DNA from: Patellaria atrata CBS 101060 | Lineage: Eukaryota; Ascomycota; Dothideomycetes; Patellariales; Patellariaceae | Reading direction: 5' to 3' | Length of the DNA stretch: 64,000 nt | NCBI GenBank assembly: GCA_010093705.1 | Contig: MU006099.1 | Span: 826,003-890,002 of the forward strand | Shown here: piece by piece, positions 1-12,022 of the stretch | Layout of the letters: each line of letters begins with the position of its first letter | Numbering within the stretch: position 1 is the first letter of the stretch | Notes under the pieces: model-generated | Told to the model about the DNA's origin: nothing | Seen by the model: the letters and a program-made list of their open reading frames with translations, nothing else | Database searches by the model: none | Translations under genes and position numbers: made by a program

Positions 1-1043
1 CTATCACTTTCCCCGGATGGTAGACATCTAGCGGTCGTTTCCGAAGACGGCTCATTACGCATCATTGATTATCATACAGAAAAGTGAGTGAGGTTGTCCT
101 TGGGACTTGAAATTCGGGCTAATGTTTTGCAGGATAAGGGATCTCTACACAAGTTATTATGGGGGCATGATGTGCGTGTGCTGGTCGCCAGACGGTAGAT
201 ATATGGCGACAGGCGGACAGGATGACCTAGTATCAATATGGTCGCTGGAGGATAGTATGCTCGTGGCACGTTGTCAAGGGCACAATTCCTGGGTAACTGC
301 AGTTGCATTCGATCCATGGCGGTGTGACGAAAGAAATTATCGGTTAGGTAGTGTTGGTGAGGATTGCAGGTTATTACTTTGGGATTTCAGTGTCGGCATG
401 CTGCATCGGCCCAAACCAGTATGAATATGATCGACTTTCCAGTCCACATTTGGACGAAATCGAGAGCTGACGGGTTCTTGTAGGCTTCAGTACGACAACG
501 TGGCAGTATATCCTCTCACCTCCCGATACCTCGGAACAGAGCGGAAAGCTCAACGTCGCGACTACGGTCAAACTCCAACCTCTCGGCGACGACTGTAGAG
601 AAGGAGGAAATTATTCACGCAGTGGAGCCTCGGGCACGCACGGCGATGCTACCACCTGTGCTGGTAAGTTTTCAACAAATTTTTCTTTTCTTTTTTAACA
701 TTAGTCTCTTCTGGCTCCCAAGCAGGCAACAAGTGTGTTAACTTATTTGACTCAGGCGAAAACGGTGGATGAACATCCGTTGTCATGGCTAGGCTTCGAG
801 GAGGACTGTGTGATCACTTCCTGCAAAGAAGGTAGGTTATTCTCTCTTCTTTATAGGTATTCCCGACTTCTGGGAACATTTCGAAACCCCCTACACGCTT
901 CTAATCTGTGACTTTCCGGATGCCGCATTTTTCGGTGCTGACACCATTTCTCCATGACAGGCCACATCAAGACTTGGGACCGGCCGAAAGAGGTAACTAC
1001 AAGCAACGACGACCTCCCCTCCACATCAGGGAGTAATAGATGA
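1..1043 (+). CDS. creC: CreC-type WD40 protein, 3' part (catabolite repression, CreB deubiquitinase partner)
   Basis: Partial at the window's left edge; the first codon seen is in frame 1. Exons read 1..83, 133..418, 484..663, 756..831 and 961..1043, all with GT/AG borders, ending at TGA. Three WD40-like blades are visible ([32 protein letters not shown] with SIWSL, and an H-N-S-W-V blade ending LLLWDFS). A low-complexity Ser/Arg linker ([10 protein letters not shown]) follows, then a last blade [24 protein letters not shown]. This order is characteristic of CreC/WDR20-like proteins. In Aspergillus CreC binds and stabilises the deubiquitinase CreB during carbon catabolite repression. The orthology call rests on remembered family features. 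The N-terminal half lies outside the window. creD follows on the same strand. Confidence 0.86.
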
Positions 1044-2854
1044 GTTGCGTTTTAAACTAGGGAAGAAAATATGTTCGGTGTTTACTTTGCGCCATTATTT
1101 CTGATATGCGGACATGTACAGGACTGGTAAAAAAAAAAAAACTGGGGATTTAGGGTATTCTAAGTTACTGTACGTTGGTTATGTCCGTAATAGACTTTGT
1201 ACGACGGGTTCATGCATGTCACACGGATGATGCCGGGGGTGTATAAATAGTTGCTCTGACTCGATTTTCACGGGTAGTATTGTGAATAGATCATAATTCA
1301 ACCGAACATATTCCAAAGTGCCTTAGGACTCTAAGGTGCCCTACTCGGATTACTGTAAGGTATAAACTTATGGATGACTGTGGTTGAGGCTCGGAAATCC
1401 GTAAGGTTATGATGGAACCCTGGAAGAGCAGAAGCAAACGTCCCGATTCGCTGGTTTAACAATTATAAGAACCTTACGGAAGGTAAGCCTGTCACTTCCG
1501 CAACCAATGACTTGGATAGTTACGAGGCCGCATGTGAAGATGCAGGAGGATTATTGTTGGGTGTGGAAGAGTCTTAAGATACCTTATTACAAAGAAAGGT
1601 AAGGTACAGCAACTCGATCTTTTACCGTTGTTAGCGTTCCCGTCTGATCACGTCTTCGTTTCGGAATTCAACCAATCCAATGTCAAGAAAGAGAACGTTC
1701 TGGATGAATAATTTGCTGTATTTTTGCGCTGAACCGTGCCTCTAGGATGCGCTAACGACCGTAGAAAATCGGGTGCTGTAGGTGCGTAATGAAATCCTCT
1801 CGTTCCTTGAATTCATATAACATGGAATAGCATGCATGGATGTATATATCTAGCTTTCTCAACCGTTCCCGTGAACGCTGTAACCCAACGATGAGTGGCT
1901 GCAAAACCATCTCAGCAGATTTGGTAGCAATATGGACAAGAACTTGGATGGATCAATAATCGGCTTGTACGGTATTACTGTGTAGAACGCACTCGTAAGG
2001 TAGAGCGCCTTACCTTATAAGGGTAAAGGGTTCCATCCATACGTCAGTTCTAGTCACACCGGACTGTATGACTACCGTACATACTATACAGTACCCACCG
2101 GTTTTATTCAAATGTTACCGGATATCTGACGCGATCAGGTTAACGTCATCTATAATTATATGCGCTGGGCGGTTGTCGCTTTGTCGGGTGTAACAATAGG
2201 TAGAGCCCCATATTAAATCAACACTACCCTTTTATCCCTTATCTCAAAACAAGCTGAAAGGAAACAAAAAGAAGTTTTCCTGACCCCATCGCAATAGATG
2301 AGTGAAGGTGCGTATAAAGATCTAAGAATGTCTTTCAACGCCGTTCTCATCGACTATACCCTCACTGCTTTTTCCTAAAGCTACACATCCCACGCGCACG
2401 AGCTGTGCTCATCCCTCGTCACCTCCGTCCCAGTCAGCGGAATTACCGTACTCATCGTACTCATCACCTCTATAATAAATATACTATACCGGACCCTGTC
2501 GACCCTGCATGCATTTGTCCTCTTCAGCTCTCATATCTGTACAGCGTTAGTTTCGAATCCTAACGGCCTTTCTATTTCTGGCCTGGATTGCGAATACCAA
2601 TTACAGATTGTCAGAAAAGCAAATCCCCAGGGCAGCTACAGTACAAACTCGCATTTGACACATAGCCACACCTAACCTTACGACTTACCCTTCCCGCTGT
2701 CTCCGCTCCCTTGGGTGCCAGTGGTACCTCCCTTGTCCTTCAGATTTCGTAGCCTTGTGGTCAATATATAGCTTCGACAATCCCTGCCCCACTCGTCTTA
2801 CAATCTAGAACTTCTTTTTTACTTTTCGTGCATCTCTGCACATGAATATTCATC
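1044..2854. other. Intergenic, creC-creD
   Basis: About 1.8 kb without a supported gene. It contains several short GGTAAGGTA/TACCTTACC-type words (for example near 1597 and 2007) and a CT-rich stretch around 2340-2470 that suits a creD promoter or leader. No RNA gene is seen. Confidence 0.6.
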
Positions 2855-4843
2855 ATGGTTTTTGGCAGTGGCCAGTCCCATAAGCCGCAAGTAGAGATAC
2901 TGTACGTCTGTTCCTGCTCCATCGCCATCGGTAGAACCATCCAGCGTTGCTTGTCATTCTGATCTTCTCTTGTAGTCCGGACTCTAAATACGTGACATTC
3001 TATGGAACGGATGCGGAAGCTGCCGGCCTCGATGTCACCGGGAGACTCATCCTCACAAATTCTGATCATGTAGACATCAAGAGCATAAAGTTGGTTCTCA
3101 ATGGCGTTCGGAAGGTTTCGTATGTGTTGGGATCCATTGTTGCCCATGGGGAAACTGACGAACTATCACCCAGATTTCTGGCCAAAATGGCGAATCCTCA
3201 GCAAGTTACCACTAGAGAAGTAATAATGAATGAGAGTTCTGTATTATACCCTATAGAAGGACAAAAGAAAAAGGCACATAGATTCGGCCCGGGCCGCCAT
3301 GAGTGGAACTGGGCCTTCAAGATGCCGGCAAACGCACCACAGAGCGTCGCTGGGTTAGGATCTTCATACGTGAGATATACTTTGACCGCATCTGTACAGA
3401 CAGGCATGATGGACAAGAACATCGAAAAGGAAAAATTACTATACGTTATGAAAGCACCGCCCAGAGACACCGTAGATACGGAACCTTCCGAACAAGTAGG
3501 GATTCTACAGTGCTTATATGTGCAAATATGTTCAGAGAATGCAGGACTAATCCGAAATACTAGGTGAACGAAGACATTTGGACAAATAAAATCAGCTATA
3601 GGATAACCGTTCCCCGAATAAAATTCATATACGGGACGTGGGTAAACGTGGACTTCGTTTTAACCCCTCTCAAGAAGGGTCTATCAATTGGTAAAATTAC
3701 CATGGAAGTCCATGAGAAGATTACACTTGCTACTGAGAAGTGGGGTCGGACGTGTACAAATACCGACACCATCACTGTGACGAGAAAAGAACTTGATATG
3801 CCAGAAGACGCAGAGCATCTTGGGTCGTCTGACGACCCCGACAACTTATATGACGAGTCATACCGTTTCAAGTGTACCCTAGAACTGCCGAAAGATCTCA
3901 AGCTCTGCCGGCCTACGGTAGAAACCGACGCTATCAAGATTGAGCACAAGCTGAGGTTGCATGTTAACCTTTTAAACCCCGAGGGACACACTAGCCAGGT
4001 ATGTTCACAGTCCGATAAGTTCGTATACTTCATCTAATTCGATTTCAGCTACTCGTCAAAAATATGCTCAAACTATACCATTCCCCACACATGCCCATGG
4101 GGGACGATCTTTGCGTTTCCATGGCGCAACTTTCACTGACAGAAGAATCAGTACATTCAGATTTGGCGGCAATAGCTCCTCCCCCGCACTATGGGGAGCA
4201 CACTTTAGACATGGTTGTCGATGGGGACGACCCGAATATCATTACCCCAGCTTTGAGACATAGCCCTCATGGGAGTCATGTTGCCACGCCTATCCACGGC
4301 AGTAGACGACCGTCTGTGGAAGATATCTCCTTGGGTGCAATAGCAGCAGAAGACGCTCGCGATGGCGCTTCTGCCACACAGCTTCACTCCCGTCTGAGTG
4401 GACTACAAGATCATGGGTCAAGCCGATGGGCGAGAGCCCAGGTTATTGATTCCCTTCAGTCATCCGGACAGAACACGCCGCATAACGGGTTGGACGATAG
4501 TCGTCGCTCCACAACTCCGAATGAAAATGGTTCTGCCAGCCGACATTCAAGACAAGCATCAGGGCAGGCGTATTTCTGGCCCCATGATGATGTTGTCCAG
4601 GCTCAATACGATATAGAGGCCTTGTCAAGAATCCCTAGCTACAACACGGCGGCCAGAACACCGATTCGCACTCCTGCACTAGAAGGTCTACCAACGTACG
4701 AAGCGGCGACAAGCAGACCGTCCAGTCCCTCCCCGCACGCGCGACAATCCCACGGTGGGACTGGCCTGAGATCCTTGCCGGAAGGAGTATCACTTGACGA
4801 CAACCAGTCGATGACAACGTCTTCGACAGATGAGCGAAGGTGA
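2855..4843 (+). CDS. creD: CreD-type alpha-arrestin (ubiquitin-ligase adaptor)
   Basis: Four exons, 2855..2901, 2976..3495, 3564..3998 and 4049..4843, keep one frame and encode about 598 residues, the usual size for the family. The start at 2855 gives MVFGSG leading directly into the arrestin-N strand (residues about 15-170). Arrestin-C follows at about 195-340. The C-terminal third is Ser/Pro-rich and has a PPHY motif near residue 380 and an LPTY motif near 555. PPxY and LPxY motifs bind WW domains of Rsp5/HulA HECT ligases. In Aspergillus CreD works opposite CreB/CreC, recruiting the ligase to transporters for endocytosis. The Rod1/Art4-like family has paralogues, so ApyA or another ART is the main alternative. 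Confidence 0.85.
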
Positions 4844-5890
4844 TTATAACCTTTATTTAAGCGGAAAATACTTTCTTTTCCTGAGAGAGGTAACTTTGCT
4901 CGCACCACGAGCAGGCTACCTTTCCATTTTCCTTTTCATTGCTCCCTTTTCAACGCAAGATACCATAGACGGATAGAAAAGGTTATTCACGTATTTGACT
5001 TTACTAATTCAGCATGGTGGTGCGGTACAGGTCTTTGTTCTCTCCCAAATTCTCCACTCACTGGTTAACCCGCATTCCGCGGATACTTGTTCAAGAGTTT
5101 TCGTAATAATAGATTGGCTTGAACGATGACCGGCTTAGCGGGGTTTTGGGAACTGATTAAAGGCGTTCGGTCGGGATTCTGTAAACAAAATCGGAGGAGC
5201 AAGCGATCAATGTTGGTGCAAGGGGGTCTTTTGTCTTCATTATATACGGTCTTTTGTGTATGAACACCATCAAGATTGCGCTTATAGAGAGGGTAATGGT
5301 TGCCCTACATGGTGGATAGAGAAAAAAGGAGAGGAATATTCAATTATAATGTACAGAAATAGGATCATTTACTAAATGAAAACTCCTTTTTAGTAGTACA
5401 TGGTTATAATGATATCCCCAACAGAACAATAAGTTACTGCGCTGTTGCCGAGTTGAACTTCTCTTTTGTCACGGGTTATATTTCCCACACATTTTACGAC
5501 TGCTGCTATACAGGACGCATAGTTAAATGTCTTGAACGCTTTTTCTCAAGAGCGTATAATAATAATACTCGTTAAGGATACACGTAGGATATAAAAGTAA
5601 CAGTAGGATAGAACCGTAGATCTCCCGTAGAACTCACCTTAGTTCTACCCCTCGCTTGGATCATGTCAGTGACGTCTGTATTTTCTTGTAAGAACTACAT
5701 CCTTCCCCTCCCTCAGACCTCGAGCACAACACGTCATTATAAAGCTGGATTTGCCCTCCTCAATCCCCCCCCAAAGCTCTAAGTTACTAAATCTGGGATA
5801 GTATAAGATAGTTACACCTCCTGCTATAGTAAAGTTGGACCCTTAAGAGGCTTACCCCATCATTCGCTCCACCAAGAAACATTCCTCAAT
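4844..5890. other. Intergenic, creD-SLM1
   Basis: About 1.05 kb, AT-rich, with no supported gene. Pyrimidine-rich sequence at 5700-5890 precedes the SLM1-like start and is likely promoter or leader. Confidence 0.55.
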
Positions 5891-7656
5891 ATGACAACCC
5901 GCCCTATACCTACAAGAACCAGTACTACTGCTACGGATGACGATGCAGTCCCCGGTGAAGATACCAGTGAGGTATGCATACAGTTGTATTTTTCGGAGCT
6001 GTGACGCTCTTGGAGCTTTTGATAAGACGTGATCAGGATGGACTACGGAAGGGTTTCTGATATAAGCCTCCTGAACACAAATACTTTAAGGCGGTTTCTT
6101 GTGTAGCTGTCAAAATGGCTGATCTAAGAACGACTACAGGTTACTAGATTATTTCAGGAGCGTCTCCAAGCTTGGAAACATGCGGTAGTCTACCTCGAAG
6201 ACTATATCGGCGCGACTGAGAAGGTGCATCACGCGCACGGTAAAGAATACGAGAAGGTCTTGAAGGTACTGGCGCTATTCATCTTAATATTGGTGGGCGC
6301 GCTGTGCTAATGGAGAACGTAGACCGTATCGCACCCTCTGAAAGAGGGAACGCATTTCTCCCAGAGTCTGGGGGGAGTCGCAGGCATGTTTGATAATATT
6401 CGCTCGAATACGCAGGTAGGTATAACATCTTAATATACCAAACATTCCTTGTCTGAAGATCCGCAAAGGGCATATCCAATTCCCATTCCGATACGGCCAA
6501 GGTCTTGAAAGGCTCAGTGCTACCAGTTTTCGAACGCTTGCACGCTGAAATTAAGAATAAGAATAAAGAGCTCACTAAAGGTGCAGGCAAGGGAGCAAAG
6601 TTGGTTGACAAGGCCCGGAATTCTACTCAGAAGCAGATTGAACTGTTTGGCCAGCATACTGCTACCTTTGACAGCACAGGTGGGCGCATACGTGCCGAAG
6701 ACGATCCCTATGTTCTTCAACGTGGTGTTTTGCACCGTCTCAACAAGCAAGTCATCGAAGAGAACAACAATCGACAAGATCTCCTGGCCGTGCAGGATGG
6801 CTTCGCTCAATTTGAAGCACATGTGCTACAAACGGTTCAGACTGGTATGGGCCAATTTATGCAAGTCGTTAACGGACAGGCCGAACAAAGCAAGGCCATG
6901 TACTCCGACATGGTTGGAACCATCCAGCGTATTCCTCCTGACTTCGAATGGAAAGGGTTCCTCTCACGTAACACGCACATACTGATCGATCCTAACGTTC
7001 CCCAACGGACCGTCTCCAGCATTCAATTTCCCAACCAGAATCACCGTTCCACAAAGCCTCTTATTGCAGGCTCGCTGGAAAAGAAGGGTAAGCTCCTCAA
7101 GAGATATGAAACGGCATATTACGTCGTAACGCCTTCGAAATACCTCCATGAGTTCAAGACCGACGATGACTTCGGCAAGGAGCCGACCCCTGAAATCTCG
7201 CTCTATCTCCCTGACTGTGTTGTCGGTGGCATCGACGGTCAAAAGTTCAATGTCAAGGGTAAAGACGTTTCAAAGGGCTCTGTCGGGAACAAATTCAGCA
7301 TGAGCCACGAATTTGCGTTTAAAGCACATACGCCTTCTGATGCGCAAGCCTGGTGGGAAACGCTCCGCAGCGCAGCTGGACAGGTCACGAACGAGCTACC
7401 GGAAGCTAGCACGGTTAATAGCCCCGTGAGCCCTGTCGATCAGAAGGAAAAGATGCCAGCGTTACAGACGGAGAATCTGCCGCAGCAAACGCAAACACAA
7501 GGGGTGACGAGCGCCGGAACGACAGCTCCGACTACGGCAGGCACTAGTAAGAGTAGTATACAGAGTCCACAGACGGCGAGTACGGCTTCGACAAGTGCAG
7601 GGACGGGAGTAGCGTCTCCGACTACCGGAATTGAAAAGCAACCGGGCCAGTCGTAA
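5891..7656 (+). CDS. slm1: SLM1-like PH-domain protein (PtdIns(4,5)P2 effector, TORC2 pathway)
   Basis: Four exons (5891..5971, 6158..6265, 6323..6415, 6469..7656) join in frame to 489 residues. Residues about 28-280 are an F-BAR-like helical region (ERLQAWKHAVVYLEDYIGA, then VLKGSVLPVFERLH). Residues about 287-395 form a PH domain, from IAGSLEKKGKLLKRYETAYYV to the conserved terminal Trp in AWWETLRSA. The tail is Ser/Thr/Gln-rich and disordered. Yeast Slm1/2 bind PtdIns(4,5)P2 at the plasma membrane and are TORC2-Ypk1 scaffold proteins acting on actin and sphingolipid control. The first exon start is the only ATG before the conserved helix. The acceptor at 6468 was chosen because it restores the GISNSHSDTAK segment expected between the helices. 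Confidence 0.85.
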
Positions 7657-8039
7657 CTTAGGGGTTCGTAGATATGATGATCCCGAAAACGACGGATAAG
7701 TGTGATGGGACATGATCAGGAGGGATAGCGACTCGGACACACTTTACGTTGATGTATTTTCTTTACGTTTCCTTTAATTTGTGCGCCTTGACGATGATAA
7801 CTTGACGATACTTATATTTAGTTTATTCAATGAACCCCGTCGGTAATGTAGACTGGCAACTTGGCCTACTTTCCAGTTCGATGTCCGGTAGCATCCATGT
7901 ACTCTCCCTTATATGCACTAATATGCGATCAAACTAGACACATACCAGTTCTCTCAGTTCCGCTCAAAACTATGGAGTCATGAGTTCTCTGAAAAATAAG
8001 GCTAAATTCGGATAGATCGTCATGAAAACATGCTTTGTA
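7657..8039. other. Convergent 3' intergenic
   Basis: 383 bp between the 3' ends of the SLM1-like gene and the AlkB-like gene. It is AT-rich with nothing further recognisable. Confidence 0.5.
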
Positions 8040-9492
8040 TCAGTCCCACACCTGCCGTACATTGAGATTGATCCGCTTGTTCGCCATCCAACCTTTCCAA
8101 TGTGCATACGGATCTCTTTGTTTGCTTGTAGGATAGCTGATATCATCAGTACCAGTTCTATTCTCGAACCGGGAGCATTCGATCTCGTTCACTTCTTCAT
8201 CACGTTTCCCACATACGAGCTCTGCAGGCCAGTCTTTCAGGAATTTCGGAGAGGTTCCCTCGATGACCTTCGGAACGCCGTGCCATGCGAACCTACTCTT
8301 CCCCGTCATGAAGACGGCATCACCCGAGCGGAGACGGAGGACGATGCATTCGCAGTTATTTTCAGCTTCCGTACAAGCACTATTTTCGAATTTTGACCCG
8401 TCGGACGATTTGTGAGATGGTTCGTTTTCTAGCCCAAGCACGAGGATGCCATCACAACCTATGCTCATGCTCACGAGACCTTTTCCCACTTCCTCACTAA
8501 CATCGCGATGTACGCTGAGCGTGTCGCCCGCAGAGTATATGTTCACGATCGCCGCTTGTGGGATCATGGAATACCATGTCTCTGCAACGTGAGAAGAGGA
8601 AGTTTCCTCACCCTCCGTATCAGTTTCGTATGTGATTTCACCACCGTTCTGCTCCACCTCCGAACGAGAAGATGGAGCGGAATCGGAGAACAAACGAGAG
8701 AGGAGGAATGAAAGGTCTGCAGGAAAGGGAGGGGCCGGGGTGGAAGGGTAGGTCTTCTGAGTCCAGTCGTACTGAGCCCCGAGGGTGAACCACCGAAGTT
8801 TAGAGGAGAGGAATGAGGAAAATGGGAGAGGCTTGTGCAAGGTTAAATCTCTTGGGGGAAACGGTTCGAAAGATTGTATTCCACCATCTGAAGAAGCGAT
8901 GGCGATAGGAAAGGACGTCCTAGCGGAAGCTTTCTTTGAGAGCTTAGGAGATGTTGGTGAAGATGGAAGGGAGAAGAACGAAGCGTGATTGGGAGGATAT
9001 GAAACGTGGTAGTGGGTGTGGATGTTAGAAAGATGGGAGGGGTTTGAGAGGTCCCGGTGAAGGAGTCGGGAGAGGAGAGTGAGTTGAATGCGAGGAGGGA
9101 GAAGAGAGGGGATGATGTAGAGACCTGACGAACGGTATCAGATGGAAAATTGAAATAGAGCGTTGGAAAAAGGAAATGTAAAATTGAATTATTCAATTAC
9201 CTGGCATGGAAGAATGCTCATAGATACGAACGCTTTGGAGATCCATACATGATATAGTACTTAGTTCGTGTGGAGAGCCATAGTGAACGAATTCATTGTA
9301 GATATCAGAGAGATGCTCAGGTTGGAACACGCTGACTTGTCTTACACATTTTCTCTGCGCCTGTGATAGATCTCTGGTTAAATCGATTATATCAGAATCT
9401 TGATCTAGAGCGCGGATTGACGATTTCTGGTAGTCCTTATAGATTTTGCGGATTCGATCCGGAGGTCGCTGATAGGGATCAAGATGCTCCAT
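8040..9492 (-). CDS. ALKBH1: AlkB homologue 1-like 2OG-Fe(II) dioxygenase
   Basis: Two exons on the minus strand, 9492..9201 and 9124..8040, give 458 residues with the junction completing a glycine (SSMPG-LYIIPSLLPPR). The N-terminal segment (RPPDRIRKIYKDYQK) is a lead-in typical of ALKBH1-type fungal proteins. Iron ligands are visible: H-R-D near residues 303-305 and a distal H in FAWHGVPKV. The C-terminal RINLNVRQV carries the two arginines that bind 2-oxoglutarate. The family demethylates or hydroxylates modified nucleic acid bases, including tRNA m1A and m5C in animals. The substrate here cannot be read from sequence. A long acidic Ser/Glu insertion precedes the HxD motif. It is transcribed divergently from CDK1. 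Confidence 0.87.
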
Positions 9493-10001
9493 GGCGGGCC
9501 TGTTCTAATGCTCGATCGAGATATGTTTCCTTTCTCGTCCGAAGTTGAGGAATAATTAATTTGAAATCTGAAATCTGATAACTGATAACTGATGTTCGAC
9601 GTTTGATGTTTGAATATCTCGATGTCTGATTTATGATTTACCACCATTTTGCCGATGTAGCCAATCATCGCGCGCAGAACCCTCAGCAACAGTTTTGTGT
9701 ACCTTACCTCAAGATGTTTACCTTAGACACGCCTCAAACCTCCGACCACACCCAACATCCATCACGCTTCTTTCAAAGGTCCAAGCACAACCTACTAACC
9801 AGCGGGCACCTTAGAATATTCTCTTCCTCGCTCATCACATTCTTCTCGATTCGAAGCTCACACCCGGGGAGGAGAGCCGAATCAACCTCATTTGAAGCGA
9901 CCTGAAGGGGTAAACGAATCTTTCTCCCTAATCTCACAGACTCAAGAAGTCTCAATCCCTTCGGAAAGGATACAAACTTCCTCCATATCAAGAGTACTGC
10001 A
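9493..10001. promoter_or_regulatory. Divergent promoter, ALKBH1-like / CDK1
   Basis: About 510 bp separate the two starts. The stretch 9555-9650 is cryptically repetitive: repeated words such as GAAATCT, GATAACT and GTTTGATG. The CDK1 side is CT-rich. No individual factor site is claimed. Confidence 0.5.
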
Positions 10002-11231
10002 ATGGAGAACTACCAGAAATTGGAGAAGATCGGAGAAGGTACAACACCCCACGTCCACTATACTCTCACAAACATTATAACCATGGTTGCGCGAATGCTA
10101 ATCTATAGCCGCAAATAGGAACTTATGGCGTTGTCTACAAGGCTCGCGATCTTCTCGCCAAAGATCAACGTATAGTAGCCCTCAAGAAGATTCGTCTTGA
10201 AGCTGAAGATGAGGGCGTTCCCTCCACCGCAATTCGCGAAATTTCATTGCTGAAGGAAATGAACAATGAGAACATCGTTCGTCTACTCAACATCGTGCAC
10301 GCTGATGGTCACAAGCTCTACCTCGTTTGTGAGTTCCTCGAATTGGACTTGAAGAAGTATATGGAAGCACTACCGGTCAGCCAGGGAGGACGGGGTAAAC
10401 CTCTACCCGAGGGAAGCGTCATGCAGCACAAAGGTCTAGGGCCAGAGATGGTAAAGAAGTTTATGACTCAGTTAGTTCAAGGAATTAAACACTGCCATTC
10501 GCATCGTGTTCTGCACAGGGACTTGAAGCCTCAGAATCTGCTCATTGACAAGGATGGGAATTTGAAGCTCGCAGATTTCGGCCTTGCCAGAGCGTTTGGC
10601 GTACCATTGAGGACATATACGCATGAGGTATTTCACCCACTCCTTTTCGGCACCTTGATTGGATGAAGACTTTGCTGATAGATCTCAAAAGGTCGTCACT
10701 CTCTGGTATCGCGCACCGGAGATTCTCCTCGGTGGCCGCCAGTATTCAACTGGTGTCGACATGTGGTCGGTCGGCTGTATCTTCGCTGAGATGTGCACTC
10801 GGAAGCCCCTATTTCCCGGTGACTCAGAGATAGACGAAATCTTTAAAATCTTCAAGTACGTTCTATACCTTCTCCTTACGTTCACTTTCCACGGTACGGG
10901 AACTATCAATCCCACTCTCTTACAGTTTCAGGCTTGAAATCCTTCAAGACTTCCCTCTAACCATACCCTGAACAGGATCCTTGGTACGCCCACCGAACAA
11001 GATTGGCCCGGCGTAACATCGTTCCCAGACTTCAAACCCTCGTTCCCCAAATGGCAGCGCCAGGATATTGCGGATGTGGTCCCTGGCCTCGATGATAACG
11101 GCTGGGATCTTCTCGACGCTATGCTTGTCTACGACCCCGCTGGCAGAATCTCGGCGAAGCAGGCAATAATACATCCCTATTTTACGGAGGGCGTCAGTGT
11201 TGGTCTGGAGGCAAGGAATGGTTTCTATTAA
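10002..11231 (+). CDS. cdk1: Cyclin-dependent kinase 1 (Cdc2/Cdc28/NimX)
   Basis: Four exons (10002..10038, 10119..10627, 10692..10855, 10976..11231) encode 321 residues, matching the normal length for filamentous-fungal Cdk1. Diagnostic motifs are present: [11 protein letters not shown] with the inhibitory Thr14/Tyr15 pair, catalytic VALKKIRL, the PSTAIRE cyclin-binding helix, [17 protein letters not shown], the activation-loop Thr in [17 protein letters not shown], and [14 protein letters not shown]. This is the essential mitotic kinase. A fungal-type insert, [17 protein letters not shown], follows the hinge region, as in other ascomycete Cdk1 proteins. Intron 3 contains a second AG (TTTCAG near 10930), but only the AG at 10975 keeps the frame into [12 protein letters not shown]. 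Confidence 0.96.
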
Positions 11232-12022
11232 GGGTAGGTCGGCGGCTATAAAGGGGCGTCGGGGAGGCCTGCTTGGGAAAGGACCGAAACGGGTAGAAAT
11301 GGTCTCGGATATATGCATATATTGATGATTATTATTGCCTCACGAGAGCATGGGATTCCATTGTCTAGGATTGAGCTTCTTGGGTTTTGTTGGAAGAAGT
11401 GCTGGACCACGGCAAATGGGCGTTGAAAGATTCTGGACTAAAAAAACTTCGGGACTTATTGTTAATGCTGATGTGGGTTATGAAATGCATCTGTATTATC
11501 TCTCCTTCCTTGAACTGGGTGCATTCGGGGAAAACTATAATCTGGTTGCACGTCTACTCACCTACTCTAGTACGTACGATTATTGCACACAAGCTACTTT
11601 ATATATGCAACTAACATCTCCGGATCGAAACTTCGCAATCTGCATAGTCAAGACGAAGGACTTCTGTCCAAAACCCAGGACCTCACTGTGTTCCAAAGAA
11701 AATAATAGCAGTCGCACTGAGAATCCGCCTCAATTTGGAAGCAGAACGTCTGTCACATAAACTAGGATTCATATAGTTCTATATAGTACTGGTAAACGTA
11801 CTAGGGTATCATCCTCATTCTCGCCAGAGCGCCTTGTACCAGAACCCCCCAATAGAAAAGGAGCCCGAATTGACATAACACTCACACTTGCCATAAATCT
11901 GGTATATAGCGGGCATTAGATAGTTGTCCACCACCAAAGTTGTATATGGTATAGAATACCCCACAGCATACTAGGCTAAGACGCAAGTCTAGCTCTAGTA
12001 ACAGGTATATAATCCCAACATC
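11232..12022. other. Convergent 3' intergenic
   Basis: About 790 bp between the CDK1 stop and the SANT gene stop. It is AT-rich. A 141-codon open frame here lacks any family feature and was not kept. Confidence 0.5.

Noticed and set aside
2540-2560. GTTTCGAATCC-like B-box words (also near 49812), considered as tRNA genes
   Set aside because: No A-box or cloverleaf can be built around them.
11335-11760. 141-codon plus-strand frame after CDK1
   Set aside because: No domain, signal peptide or coding-like composition; it lies in convergent 3' flanking DNA.
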